The notes: a model not told the origin generated them from the sequence alone. Shown: positions 8,314 to 16,689, numbered from the stretch's first letter. The stretch is DNA of 64,000 nt from Paulinella micropora (GCA_009731375.1 BJOX01000099.1:515694-579693), one strand, 5' to 3'. Numbers and translations are program-made.

Positions 8314-8577
8314 ATGCACGAGGAATATTTAACGAACCCGCAGGAGCTAATAATAAAATTAAAGAAGGAACGGCGAAAGGCACAAGCTATAACCGAATTA
8401 AAAGCAGATAGTAAAACATTTATAAACCATATTTTGAAATTTATAAACGGATTAACGGGCGATTTATACGGGGTCAAAGTTGTAGCAACTGACACACACA
8501 GAAAATTTTATAAGTTAGAAGGCCCCGTTAATGAAATATTCGTAAGAACTAATAATAATAATTTATTCCAGTTTTAG
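8314..8577 (+). CDS. Primase-helicase fragment 4: C-terminal domain
   Basis: ORF of 87 codons from an internal ATG. The frame is open back to about 8257 (FHDEREISRADLIKNLKEM) and would continue from the inverted segment. The end, FINHILKFINGLTGDLYGVK followed by a positively charged strand and FYKLEG, resembles the small terminal domain common at the end of viral origin-binding helicases. It ends 5 bp before the next small ORF. An identical protein is encoded at 17656-17919. Confidence 0.6.
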   Translation: MHEEYLTNPQELIIKLKKERRKAQAITELKADSKTFINHILKFINGLTGDLYGVKVVATDTHRKFYKLEGPVNEIFVRTNNNNLFQF

Positions 8578-8582
8578 GAGGT

Positions 8583-8675
8583 ATGACAACAACGGGAGAG
8601 GCTGAGGAGCTTTCTATATTGGAATGTATGGAGAAATTAGAACGAATGGTTTTAGCAAAAAAAGAGCTTAAATAA
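8583..8675 (+). CDS. Possible 30-aa micro-ORF
   Basis: An ATG 5 bp after the primase-helicase stop opens a 30-codon frame starting MTTTGEAEELSILECMEKLE, acidic then basic and probably helical. It is preserved in the right arm (17558-17650). It is short, but its tight spacing and conservation make it worth listing. The function is unknown. Confidence 0.3.
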   Translation: MTTTGEAEELSILECMEKLERMVLAKKELK

Positions 8676-8689
8676 TTTATGTCTGTATA

Positions 8690-9080
8690 TTGTGTTTAAA
8701 TATTTTATGTCCGTATATAAAAAAACACGGGCCTTTTTTGATGTTGTTTAAAAAGGGGGGTTAGCAGTGTTTAGAGCCGTTTTTATATATGAGCCGACCG
8801 ACAGTTTTTATTATAGAGAAATCCTGGCGGTCGGCTCATCGTTAAAATTAGCCTTTTAGAGTGTTTAGGGCCGTTTTTTGATATGGTTAAAAAATGGGTG
8901 TGTTTTTTTTGTAATGGTGGTAGGTAAAAAAAAAAGCCTTTTGGAGTGTTTGGAGCCGTTTTTGATATGGTTAAAAATGAGTGATTTTTTTTTATGTCGT
9001 CCTCATCTTCATTTTTATATATTGGAACAGATATTTATATATGGTAAAAATAAATGGTTTGAATATTAAAAACCTTTTGG
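8690..9080. promoter_or_regulatory. Non-coding block of diverged repeats (GTTTAGAGCCGTTTTT family)
   Basis: Three copies of GTGTTTRGRGCCGTTTTT at about 8767, 8861 and 8946; the last two are followed by GATATGGTTAAAAA. The same motif in inverted form is at the outer end of the element near 1623. No gene is seen. Repeated short motifs beside a replication gene suggest origin iterons or an expression signal. Confidence 0.5.
8789..8839. other. Hairpin with 16-bp stem built from GAGCCGACCG
   Basis: ATGAGCCGACCGACAG pairs with CTGGCGGTCGGCTCAT (one mismatch) across a 19-base AT-rich loop. The right copy is at 17394-17444. GAGCCGACCG also recurs in the adjacent minisatellite. Confidence 0.7.
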
Positions 9081-9082
9081 GC

Positions 9083-9540
9083 TTACAGTGAGAGCGAAAA
9101 GGCCCGAAACCAGCGAAAACCACAGCCGACAAAAAAACACATTGAGCCGACCGCCAGCCGACCCCTAAAAAGGGGAGATAACGGCCCGCCGACAAATAAA
9201 ACACATAAGCCGACCGACAACAAAAGGACAACAAAAGGACAACAAAAGGACAACAAAAGGACAACAAAAGGACAACAAAAGGACAACAAAAGGACAACAA
9301 AAAAAACACATTAAGCCGACCGCCAGCCGACCCCTAAAAACGGGAGATAACGGCCCGCCGACGGCGAAACCGAAGACGACAAAAAAACACATTGAGCCGA
9401 CCGCCAGCCGACCCCTAAAAACGGGAGATAACGGCCCGCCGACGGCGAAACCGAAGACGACAAAAAAACACATTGAGCCGACCGACAGCCGACCCCTAAA
9501 AACGGTAGATAACGACCCGCCGACCCATAAAAACACGGGG
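9083..9540. repeat. 81-bp and 11-bp minisatellites rich in GCCGACCG
   Basis: An 81-bp unit starting RAGCCGACCGMCAGCCGACC recurs at about 9313, 9394 and 9475, with a related unit at 9144. An inner array of GGACAACAAAA (11 bp, about 7 copies) lies at 9226-9306. The right arm has two fewer 11-bp units (16690-17140). ORFs over this stretch are repeat artefacts. Confidence 0.85.
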
Positions 9541-9625
9541 GGCAATATTAAACAATTACATATATTTTTTTTATTTGTTCTATATATAAAATTATTAATC
9601 AAAATATAAAACCGAATTTTCTAAA

Positions 9626-9898
9626 ATGGCAAACATAAACCGCCCACCAAATGAAAAGATTATAGCCGACGGCACAACAACTTATATTAAGTCTTACCCA
9701 TACATAAACAAAAACGGCGACATATCTTATAATAAATACATATACACGAAGCCGAACAAACAGCAGGAGAAGAAGCAGAGAGCAGACGACAGACAAAACA
9801 AACGGGAACTAATAACAACCATAAGAACAAAGCTAAGGGCAAATAACAAAAGCTTAAAAACAGCCGACGTAGAAACAATAAACAACATCTTAAATTAA
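9626..9898 (+). CDS. Small basic hypothetical protein (90 aa)
   Basis: An intact ORF begins MANINRPPNEKIIADGTTTY, with alternating strands (YIKSYPYINKNGDI, YNKYIYTKP) and then a Lys/Arg/Gln-rich helix. The shape, a small beta segment followed by a basic helix, suggests DNA or RNA binding. The family is not recognised. It follows the minisatellite and a TATA-like TTCTATATATAAAAT at 9579. The copy at 16357-16629 is identical, so this gene escaped decay in both arms. Confidence 0.6.
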   Translation: MANINRPPNEKIIADGTTTYIKSYPYINKNGDISYNKYIYTKPNKQQEKKQRADDRQNKRELITTIRTKLRANNKSLKTADVETINNILN

Positions 9899-9937
9899 TA
9901 CTACTTCTTCCTCGTTGCAGTCTTTGATAAACTTTTT

Positions 9938-10243
9938 TTAAAATATGGTTATAATCGCATAACGGCTTTTATCTTGCTTAGCCCGTGTTTTAATTTCTAC
10001 GATTAACTCATAAATACAATTTTTTTTAAATGCGGGTAAATCTGATTTTTCACACCTAACACTAATATTATTATTTTTTGAAGCATAAACGGGCAGATAC
10101 GACCCTGGGGCTAATTCTTCTAATTTCTTTTCTATTTTTGTTAGCTCGTCGCACGTCTTCTTATCTATCGCCCCATTAGTGATAAAACACAAATTACCGT
10201 AAATGTCCTTTTTAAGATATCTCGCCGTGATCGTTTTAGACAT
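9938..10243 (-). CDS. Small beta-rich hypothetical protein (101 aa)
   Basis: An intact ORF begins MSKTITARYLKKDIYGNLCF. It alternates predicted strands (GNLCFITNG, GSYLPVYA, NISVRCEK, CIYELIVEIKTR, RYAIITIF). The pattern and the Tyr/Ile-rich ending resemble a compact OB-fold single-strand DNA-binding protein, which would suit the replication genes nearby; this is inference from pattern only. It is convergent with the 90-aa gene and divergent from the coiled-coil gene, with TATA-like runs between. The right-arm copy is destroyed by a deletion and a 1.7-kb insertion (14346-16317). Confidence 0.55.
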   Translation of the reverse strand: MSKTITARYLKKDIYGNLCFITNGAIDKKTCDELTKIEKKLEELAPGSYLPVYASKNNNISVRCEKSDLPAFKKNCIYELIVEIKTRAKQDKSRYAIITIF

Positions 10244-10345
10244 TTTGATATATATTATTGATTAAAAAAGTTTATATAGAAAAAATATTATTTATTTATT
10301 ATGTCATATTTTATATAGAGAACAAAAAAGCGGAAACAACCGAAA

Positions 10346-11365
10346 ATGGCTAAATATGAATGTTTAAAGTGTGGTAATAAATATAAATCTATATCTGGTT
10401 ACACTCACCATTTAACACAGGAAGAAAACGACGACCTAAAAGTATGTATATCAACATTAAAAAGACATCTCGCGGAACTCTCGGCAGATTATCACGACCT
10501 AGCAGAAACAACAAACACAATTTTTAAAAGGGCGAAAGAAATCAAAAAACAGAGAGATTTATTTTATACCACACTAGACACACAACGAAAGCCGGGTATT
10601 TATTTAGACGATGATTTTAAGATAGGGGACCGAGAGCCGATGATATATAAAATACCAAAAACGGGGGCCGAATATTTTATTTTTAGCCGAAAGGCTATGG
10701 CCCGATTAGTAATAAAGGACCATACGGGGCAAATTAAGAAAATAGAAGGAATAAAGGACAAATTAACCACAAAAGAAAAAGAATTAAAGAAGCTTCAACG
10801 GGCTAAAAGCAAGGATACAGACAACTTAGAAAAATTAAAAAAATTATATTCTACGGCACTAGCAACAATAAAAAACAATGAAGCGACAATAAAGGAATTA
10901 AGGGAAAGAGGACAAAAAAAGGACAGCTCGGCGGACATTATAGACGACACGGCAGACAGCTCGGCGGACGATACGGAGGACGACACAGACGACACGGCGG
11001 CAACGGTAGGCAATACGGCGGCAACGGTAGGCAATACGGCGGCATCGGTAGGCAATACGGCGGCAACGCTAGGCAATACGGCGGCAACGGTAGGCAATAG
11101 GGCGGACGGCTCGGCGGGCATTTCTGCGGACGACAAAAAAATATTATATGACTTTGAAATATTAAACAAATTCTCTAAAAACCTTATTTACGAAAGGACG
11201 GGACGAAAACCCCTTTATATTTCTATATACTACTTAACAACCCTAAGGGGCTTAGATTGTTATTTTTTAGAGGTGTTCGGCCTATCGCTCGCGGAGTTTA
11301 TAGAGATATTTAATAAGTTGAAGGCCCTACGGTTAAATATAGCAATCCACATATTAAAAAATTAG
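10346..11365 (+). CDS. Coiled-coil protein with N-terminal Cys/His motif and heptapeptide repeats (339 aa)
   Basis: An intact ORF. The N-terminus has a zinc-finger-like C6-x2-C9 and H21-H22, though the His spacing is not that of a standard C2H2 finger. Residues 30-75 and 130-190 are long charged helices, probably coiled coil. Between them is a compact region (GIYLDDDFKIGDREPMIYKI) with some likeness to viral KilA-N/MSV199-type modules, at low confidence. A linker is built from five to six copies of a 21-bp unit encoding NTAATVG (11000-11100), followed by a folded C-terminal region ending LNIAIHILKN. TATA-like TTTATATAGAGAAC lies 30 bp upstream. The right copy (13203-14243) has one more heptapeptide (346 aa). 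Confidence 0.6.
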   Translation: MAKYECLKCGNKYKSISGYTHHLTQEENDDLKVCISTLKRHLAELSADYHDLAETTNTIFKRAKEIKKQRDLFYTTLDTQRKPGIYLDDDFKIGDREPMIYKIPKTGAEYFIFSRKAMARLVIKDHTGQIKKIEGIKDKLTTKEKELKKLQRAKSKDTDNLEKLKKLYSTALATIKNNEATIKELRERGQKKDSSADIIDDTADSSADDTEDDTDDTAATVGNTAATVGNTAASVGNTAATLGNTAATVGNRADGSAGISADDKKILYDFEILNKFSKNLIYERTGRKPLYISIYYLTTLRGLDCYFLEVFGLSLAEFIEIFNKLKALRLNIAIHILKN

Positions 11366-11389
11366 ATTATGATATAATTAAAACCGTTA

Positions 11390-11863
11390 TTAATTGGTAT
11401 CAACACATAACATAAGCTCGTTTAACATTTCTTTTATACGGTAATTAATGGCCCTAACTAATAATTCATTATCACGGCCCGCCGTTCTTATTAACTCCTT
11501 ATATTTATTAAATATCTCTTCTAACTCTTCGGCGGGGTCTGTGTCGTCATCGTTTAAACGGTCTAACGTCTCGCTGAATACATCTATTCTTTTTTTGTTT
11601 TTGTTCATTCGTCGGCACGGCTCGCAGTTCTTAAACCTTTTAGTTTTATCGGTTAAGAAGTCGCACCCACACTTGTGGCAATTTTTAAAAATCAGTTTTT
11701 CGGCCGTCGTTAAGTCCCCCGCGGGGTCGTCTATGGTCAGTTCTAAATCGTCGGCCTCCTGCTGTGGTGGTTTCGGCGGTGGTGTGCGCGGTCGGCTTCT
11801 CGGTGGTTTCGGGGCGGGTGTTGCGGGTAGCGGTGGGGCCGTTAATATAGACATCTTATACAT
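11390..11863 (-). CDS. Zinc-ribbon protein with proline-rich N-terminus (157 aa)
   Basis: The ATG at 11863 is followed by a second at 11854. The first 35 residues are rich in Pro and Arg (PRSRPRTPPPKPP). A CHKC...CEPC pair (C62, C65, C80, C83) forms a plausible zinc ribbon, and a charged helical tail (DPAEELEEIFNKYKELIRTA) ends at 11390. Single ribbons of this type are common in small viral transcription or recombination factors, but the family is not identified. It converges with the coiled-coil gene, 25 bp apart. The right copy (12720-13178) has lost its first codons. Confidence 0.6.
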   Translation of the reverse strand: MYKMSILTAPPLPATPAPKPPRSRPRTPPPKPPQQEADDLELTIDDPAGDLTTAEKLIFKNCHKCGCDFLTDKTKRFKNCEPCRRMNKNKKRIDVFSETLDRLNDDDTDPAEELEEIFNKYKELIRTAGRDNELLVRAINYRIKEMLNELMLCVDTN

Positions 11864-12219
11864 ATAGTCTTAATGATAATATTTAAAACGGTAAAATATT
11901 TTATATCCCATATTCGGCCCGTAATATGTATTTTAATAACAAAAACTCTAACTCGCATTTTTTTTAAAATTCGGCGGGGCTGTTCGTCTGCTGTATTGAA
12001 TATAGAGTTTTCAAGCGGTTTAAGATATTTGATAATATTTCGTCGTGATTGGTCATATTTCTTTATGCTTTCTATTCTCTCGTGATAATCCTCTTTTAAG
12101 CAAAGATAACGGCCCCGCTGGTGGTGTTCTACAAGGTGCTTTAATAACTGCTCTAATTTCTGTTTATAAATATTTATCTGTTTTTGTTCGTGTTCAATGT
12201 TCTTTATTATTATTGAAAC
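11864..12219 (-). other. Left-copy-only stretch with a possible helical ORF remnant
   Basis: Directly after the stop of the second zinc gene, the same minus-strand frame stays open to about 11860 (IIIKNIEHEQKQINIYKQKL and on), without an early Met. It may be a read-through tail or a broken small gene. It has no counterpart in the right arm. Confidence 0.35.
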
Positions 12220-12586
12220 TTAATTAATTAATATAAAATCGGCTTTTCGTATTATGCGGGCTTCTTCTTCTTTTGATATCGGCTGGGCGGTCTGTTTCGC
12301 CTCTTCTAGCTTTCGTCTCTCTCTGTTCGCCTTGTTTAATGCGGATAGCCTCGCGCGGTGCTTCTGGTAATATGTGGCGCGATATTCGGCCCGTTTTTCT
12401 GGTGATATGTTGCGGGCTCTCGTTAAGCAGGCCTTACACAGTAAAAACGGGGCCCCCGTATTATCTAAAATGACTTCTTTTTTTTTTACAGGTCTTTAAG
12501 GCACATTTAAAAGTATCAAGTATTAACGGCGGGGTGGTGTTGTGTTGTTGTTGTGCGGGTTGTTGCTGTGCGGGTTGTATGTCCAT
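12220..12586 (-). pseudogene. Second zinc-ribbon protein, one homopolymer frameshift
   Basis: The ATG at 12586 begins MDIQPAQQQPAQQQHNTTPP, a Gln/Pro-rich lead. FKCALKTC then meets an A10 run (12478-12487) that shifts the frame. One base fewer restores GAPFLLCKACLTRARNISPE and a helical Arg/Lys-rich region ending FILIN at 12220. The C-x4-C ... C-x2-C pattern followed by a basic helix is like the zinc modules beside HNH or DNA-binding domains. The family is unknown. It is the innermost gene of the left copy and absent from the right copy. A sequencing error in the A run would make it intact. Confidence 0.5.
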
Positions 12587-12719
12587 AATTGGTATTTAAA
12601 TCTTATTTTTGGTTTTATGTAATCTTAGACATAAAAAACAAAACAAAAACAGGAAAACAAAAAAGCAGGAAACAAAAACAACCCATAAAAAACATAAATA
12701 AATATCTTTGTAAGATTAT
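12587..12719. other. A-rich inner end of the left copy
   Basis: Sequence rich in AAACAAAA and ACATAAAAAAC lies between the second zinc gene and the point where inverted homology to the left copy begins (12720). Similar A/C-rich sequence occurs at the outer end (1670-1765). It may hold the inner terminus of the element; no clean terminal repeat is seen. Confidence 0.4.
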
Positions 12720-13178
12720 ATATTAACGGCCCCACCGCTACCCGCAACACCCGCCCCGAAACCACCGAGAAGCCGACCGCGCACACCACCGCCGAAACCA
12801 CCACAGCAGGAGGCCGACGATTTAGAACTGACCATAGACGACCCCGCGGGGGACTTAACGACGGCCGAAAAACTGATTTTTAAAAATTGCCACAAGTGTG
12901 GGTGCGACTTCTTAACCGATAAAACTAAAAGGTTTAAGAACTGCGAGCCGTGCCGACGAATGAACAAAAACAAAAAAAGAATAGATGTATTCAGCGAGAC
13001 GTTAGACCGTTTAAACGATGACGACACAGACCCCGCCGAAGAGTTAGAAGAGATATTTAATAAATATAAGGAGTTAATAAGAACGGCGGGCCGTGATAAT
13101 GAATTATTAGTTAGGGCCATTAATTACCGTATAAAAGAAATGTTAAACGAGCTTATGTTATGTGTTGATACCAATTAA
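12720..13178 (+). pseudogene. Zinc-ribbon protein, 5'-truncated copy
   Basis: Matches the 157-aa zinc protein from its seventh residue. Upstream in frame there is a TAA and no ATG, so the start and promoter were lost at the duplication junction. The Cys pairs and the C-terminus are intact to 13178. Confidence 0.7.
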
Positions 13179-13202
13179 TAACGGTTTTAATTATATCATA
13201 AT

Positions 13203-14243
13203 CTAATTTTTTAATATGTGGATTGCTATATTTAACCGTAGGGCCTTCAACTTATTAAATATCTCTATAAACTCCGCGAGCGATAGGCCGAACACCTCTA
13301 AAAAATAACAATCTAAGCCCCTTAGGGTTGTTAAGTAGTATATAGAAATATAAAGGGGTTTTCGTCCCGTCCTTTCGTAAATAAGGTTTTTAGAGAATTT
13401 GTTTAATATTTCAAAGTCATATAATATTTTTTTGTCGTCCGCAGAAATGCCCGCCGAGCCGTCCGCCCTATTGCCTACCGTTGCCGCCGTATTGCCTAGC
13501 GTTGCCGCCGTATTGCCTACCGATGCCGCCGTATTGCCTACCGATGCCGCCGTATTGCCTACCGTTGCCGCCGTATTGCCTACCGTTGCCGCCGTGTCGT
13601 CTGTGTCGTCCTCCGTATCGTCCGCCGAGCTGTCCGCCGTGTCGTCTATAATGTCCGCCGAGCTGTCCTTTTTTTGTCCTCTTTCCCTTAATTCCTTTAT
13701 TGTCGCTTCATTGTTTTTTATTGTTGCTAGTGCCGTAGAATATAATTTTTTTAATTTTTCTAAGTTGTCTGTATCCTTGCTTTTAGCCCGTTGAAGCTTC
13801 TTTAATTCTTTTTCTTTTGTGGTTAATTTGTCCTTTATTCCTTCTATTTTCTTAATTTGCCCCGTATGGTCCTTTATTACTAATCGGGCCATAGCCTTTC
13901 GGCTAAAAATAAAATATTCGGCCCCCGTTTTTGGTATTTTATATATCATCGGCTCTCGGTCCCCTATCTTAAAATCATCGTCTATATAAATACCCGGCTT
14001 TCGTTGTGTGTCTAGTGTGGTATAAAATAAATCTCTCTGTTTTTTGATTTCTTTCGCCCTTTTAAAAATTGTGTTTGTTGTTTCTGCTAGGTCGTGATAA
14101 TCTGCCGAGAGTTCCGCGAGATGTCTTTTTAATGTTGATATACATACTTTTAGGTCGTCGTTTTCTTCCTGTGTTAAATGGTGAGTGTAACCAGATATAG
14201 ATTTATATTTATTACCACACTTTAAACATTCATATTTAGCCAT
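13203..14243 (-). CDS. Coiled-coil protein with Cys/His motif, right copy (346 aa)
   Basis: Same protein as at 10346-11365 with two visible changes: Ile for Leu in GIYIDDDFK, and one additional heptapeptide (NTAASVG) in the repeat linker. The frame is intact. The repeat-number change is a clear sign of separate drift in the two arms. Confidence 0.6.
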   Translation of the reverse strand: MAKYECLKCGNKYKSISGYTHHLTQEENDDLKVCISTLKRHLAELSADYHDLAETTNTIFKRAKEIKKQRDLFYTTLDTQRKPGIYIDDDFKIGDREPMIYKIPKTGAEYFIFSRKAMARLVIKDHTGQIKKIEGIKDKLTTKEKELKKLQRAKSKDTDNLEKLKKLYSTALATIKNNEATIKELRERGQKKDSSADIIDDTADSSADDTEDDTDDTAATVGNTAATVGNTAASVGNTAASVGNTAATLGNTAATVGNRADGSAGISADDKKILYDFEILNKFSKNLIYERTGRKPLYISIYYLTTLRGLDCYFLEVFGLSLAEFIEIFNKLKALRLNIAIHILKN

Positions 14244-14345
14244 TTTCGGTTGTTTCCGCTTTTTTGTTCTCTATATAAAATATGACATAATAAATAAATA
14301 ATATTTTTTCTATATAAACTTTTTTAATCAATAATATATATCAAA

Positions 14346-16317
14346 ATGTCTAAAACGATCACGGCGAGATATCTTAAAAAGGACATTTACGATTAATGGG
14401 GCGATAGATAAGAAGACGTGCGACGAGCTAACAAACATATGTAAATTGGATGGATTTAGTGCGGTGGCACACGGAACTTAACGAGTTCTGATTATTTTTT
14501 AGTAATTTTTTTTTTGTTGTAGAGATCTAAATCAGATGATTGGCTTGCCATATTCAACTCAAAAATTAAATTTGAATTTGAAATATACGTAACGGTAATA
14601 TTTTTTGACTATTTTATAATGTAATACTAAAATGTGATTTTTTAATTTTTTTGATCAGGAAAGTATGGTGCGCAACCCTACACTTGTTAAGTTTTTATTT
14701 AGTGAAAACCACATGATTTTATCTGTTGTAATTACTTAGTTCTGCGTACCACCCGGCAAGACGTTCTGACCATGTTTTTCAGTAAAAAATGCAATGAAAT
14801 TCCCGGCTTCCATGGTGCGTCCTGGCCCGGCCAACCTAGGAAAAAAGCACAGAGGGGAGGGTTCCCTGAGTGCATCAGATATCTCTTAGCACAAGACATA
14901 TCATAGCTATCTAAGTATATACATAGTAACTTTAAGTGTTTTTCATCACTTGTATAAAATATCTTTTGATACTTTTACTTGTAGGCTACAAACTAGCTAG
15001 TAGAAAATCAGCTATTTTTTCCTTGTCGAAACATGAAAATCTATATTTTGTAGCTTAAGTATTATTTCTTGCACAGATGAATAGGTGAATCGTTTTGTAT
15101 TATCATTAAACGTATTTCTCCAACTTTGTGTTATTTGTAAATGTCTGTGGAAGGCAAAAACTCAAAATCACAAAACCAGCATTTTTATGGTCTTGGGGAC
15201 ATATAAATTTTAGTATTCATCAGTTTTAAGAATTTTAAGTATTGGAACCGTCTTTCACAACCATAAACTAAAGCTCCACCAAAGGATTTTTGTTCATTTT
15301 GCCTAGAAGCTACAAACCAAAAAGTGGGTTTTCACAACTTCACGTGTCTGACCTACACATGCCTGTATATTTTTTCCTGGACCTTTCTCCTCCAGTTTTT
15401 TTAGTGTAATCATGTCTCCCTGACATATACTTACGATAGATACAAAAATATTGAAAAAGGGATGTGTCTGCTTCATTCCTGGAGGCAGGTAAGTCCAAGA
15501 TGTCGGAATGTCAAAAAAGTTTTGACCAGTTTTCTTCTAGGTTTCATGTATTTTTTAGCTCCCCTTCCCCCAGAATTCAAGCTATAGTGTATTTTGACCC
15601 CCCCAACTCGTTTATGAGCTATAGGAGCAGTAATTCCTTTCATAATAAATTTTTGTTTGCTTTTTTATTTGCCCTTGAGGGACTGTTTTCCAGCCGACAC
15701 TGTGTTTCTCAGAGATATTGAAAATTTTCCGAAATTCGATTAAATTATTTNNNNNNNNNNAATTAAATTATTTGTTAAGACGTATTGTGCAACGTTTCAT
15801 AGTTCAAAGTCTAATAAAATAACAACCAAAGACAGATTCTTTAATCATAATCGTGGTTGCAAACCATTTTTTACCACATTGAATCAGCAAAAAAATGACG
15901 GCCCGACCTGTCTTTTTCCGAATTTTTTTCCACACGTAATGGTGCTTTTTTACACAACTTCAATTATAGATTTCTCAAAAACTATTAAAAATAAGGATAT
16001 GCTCACCATATTGAAATATTTCAAGAAATATATGAGGAATCCTATGCGCAAATAATCAATTCAAAAAAGTCAAACCACTCACTAAGGAACTTTCCCTTAT
16101 GTTGAATTTACATATGAAAATAGAAAAGAAATTAGAAGAATTAGCCCCAGGGTCGTATCTGCCCGTTTATGCTTCAAAAAATAATAATATTAGTGTTAGG
16201 TGTGAAAAATCAGATTTACCCGCATTTAAAAAAAATTGTATTTATGAGTTAATCGTAGAAATTAAAACACTGGCTAAGCAAGATAAAAGCCGTTATGCGA
16301 TTATAACCATATTTTAA
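14346..16317 (+). pseudogene. 101-aa beta-rich protein, right copy, deleted and interrupted
   Basis: The start MSKTITARYLKKDIY at 14346 is intact. A deletion of about 21 bp after GACATTTACG removes the middle of the first half, and a 1,681-bp element sits after GAGCTAACAAA. The gene resumes at 16117 (KIEKKLEELAPG) and runs to 16317, with one Arg-to-Leu change. The left copy (9938-10243) is whole. Confidence 0.8.
14436..16116. mobile_element. Non-autonomous element with 12-bp terminal inverted repeats
   Basis: Starts CATATGTAAATT and ends AATTTACATATG, a perfect 12-bp inverted repeat. The uninterrupted site in the left arm (ACAAAAATAG) has five A, while the two flanks here have seven in total, consistent with a 2-bp AA target duplication. 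The 1,681-bp body is AT-rich with no coding frame of note, and a 10-N gap is at 15751-15760. This is a MITE-like DNA transposon that landed after the arms were duplicated. Confidence 0.8.
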
Positions 16318-16356
16318 AAAAAGTTTATCAAAGACTGCAACGAGGAAGAAGTAGTA

Positions 16357-16629
16357 TTAATTTAAGATGTTGTTTATTGTTTCTACGTCGGCTGTTTTTA
16401 AGCTTTTGTTATTTGCCCTTAGCTTTGTTCTTATGGTTGTTATTAGTTCCCGTTTGTTTTGTCTGTCGTCTGCTCTCTGCTTCTTCTCCTGCTGTTTGTT
16501 CGGCTTCGTGTATATGTATTTATTATAAGATATGTCGCCGTTTTTGTTTATGTATGGGTAAGACTTAATATAAGTTGTTGTGCCGTCGGCTATAATCTTT
16601 TCATTTGGTGGGCGGTTTATGTTTGCCAT
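16357..16629 (-). CDS. Small basic protein (90 aa), right copy
   Basis: Identical to the protein at 9626-9898, with the same upstream AT-rich sequence. It is intact. Confidence 0.6.
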   Translation of the reverse strand: MANINRPPNEKIIADGTTTYIKSYPYINKNGDISYNKYIYTKPNKQQEKKQRADDRQNKRELITTIRTKLRANNKSLKTADVETINNILN

Positions 16630-16689
16630 TTTAGAAAATTCGGTTTTATATTTTGATTAATAATTTTATATATAGAACAAATAAAAAAA

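Larger units (their letters stand above)
5362..8577 (+). pseudogene. Primase-helicase: AEP primase fused to UL9-type origin-binding helicase, disrupted
   Basis: One ancestral gene of about 1,070 codons now lies in pieces. In order: an archaeo-eukaryotic primase domain (three acidic/His motifs split over the first two ORFs), a Cys/His cluster, an SF2 helicase with Walker A (NLGTGKS) and DEAD-type Walker B (IIIDEAD), a C-terminal helicase half with VSPCVQSAVSYD and QMLRRIRYP, and a small C-terminal domain. This order matches large replication proteins of DNA viruses and related elements, and the helicase half is of the PF02399 (herpes origin-binding) kind. Breaks are a frameshift between 5682 and 5700, an A8 run at 6948-6955, a left-arm-only 1-base loss near 7937, and an inverted segment at 8086-8256. 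The right copy is 17656-20871. It would have primed and unwound DNA at the element's origin. Confidence 0.75.
1611..12719 (+). mobile_element. Virus- or plasmid-like replicon, left copy (more complete)
   Basis: About 11.1 kb of AT-rich, densely coding, intron-poor sequence unlike its microsatellite surroundings. Gene order is: resolvase (-), 84-aa protein (-), basic protein (-), primase-helicase (+), micro-ORF (+), repeats, 90-aa protein (+), 101-aa protein (-), coiled-coil protein (+), zinc protein (-), second zinc protein (-). Positions 3179-11841 recur in inverted orientation at 12720-23054. The resolvase body (1611-3178) and the second zinc gene (11842-12719) exist only here. I find no capsid, packaging or DNA polymerase gene. 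It could be a capsid-less linear replicon or transposon, or part of a polinton-like or phycodnavirus-like genome. Confidence 0.75.

Noticed and set aside
8570-8586. Shine-Dalgarno site (AGGAGGT) before the 30-aa micro-ORF
   Set aside because: It abuts the ATG with no spacing, is not seen at the other genes, and the surroundings are eukaryotic.
9165-9602. 145-codon minus-strand frame over the minisatellite
   Set aside because: It is built entirely of 81-bp and 11-bp repeat units; its length changes with repeat number between the arms.
11842-12719. Palindrome centre as an unresolved hairpin telomere
   Set aside because: The centre is an 878-bp non-palindromic spacer with a gene, and the arms share inactivating mutations; inverted duplication after decay explains this better.
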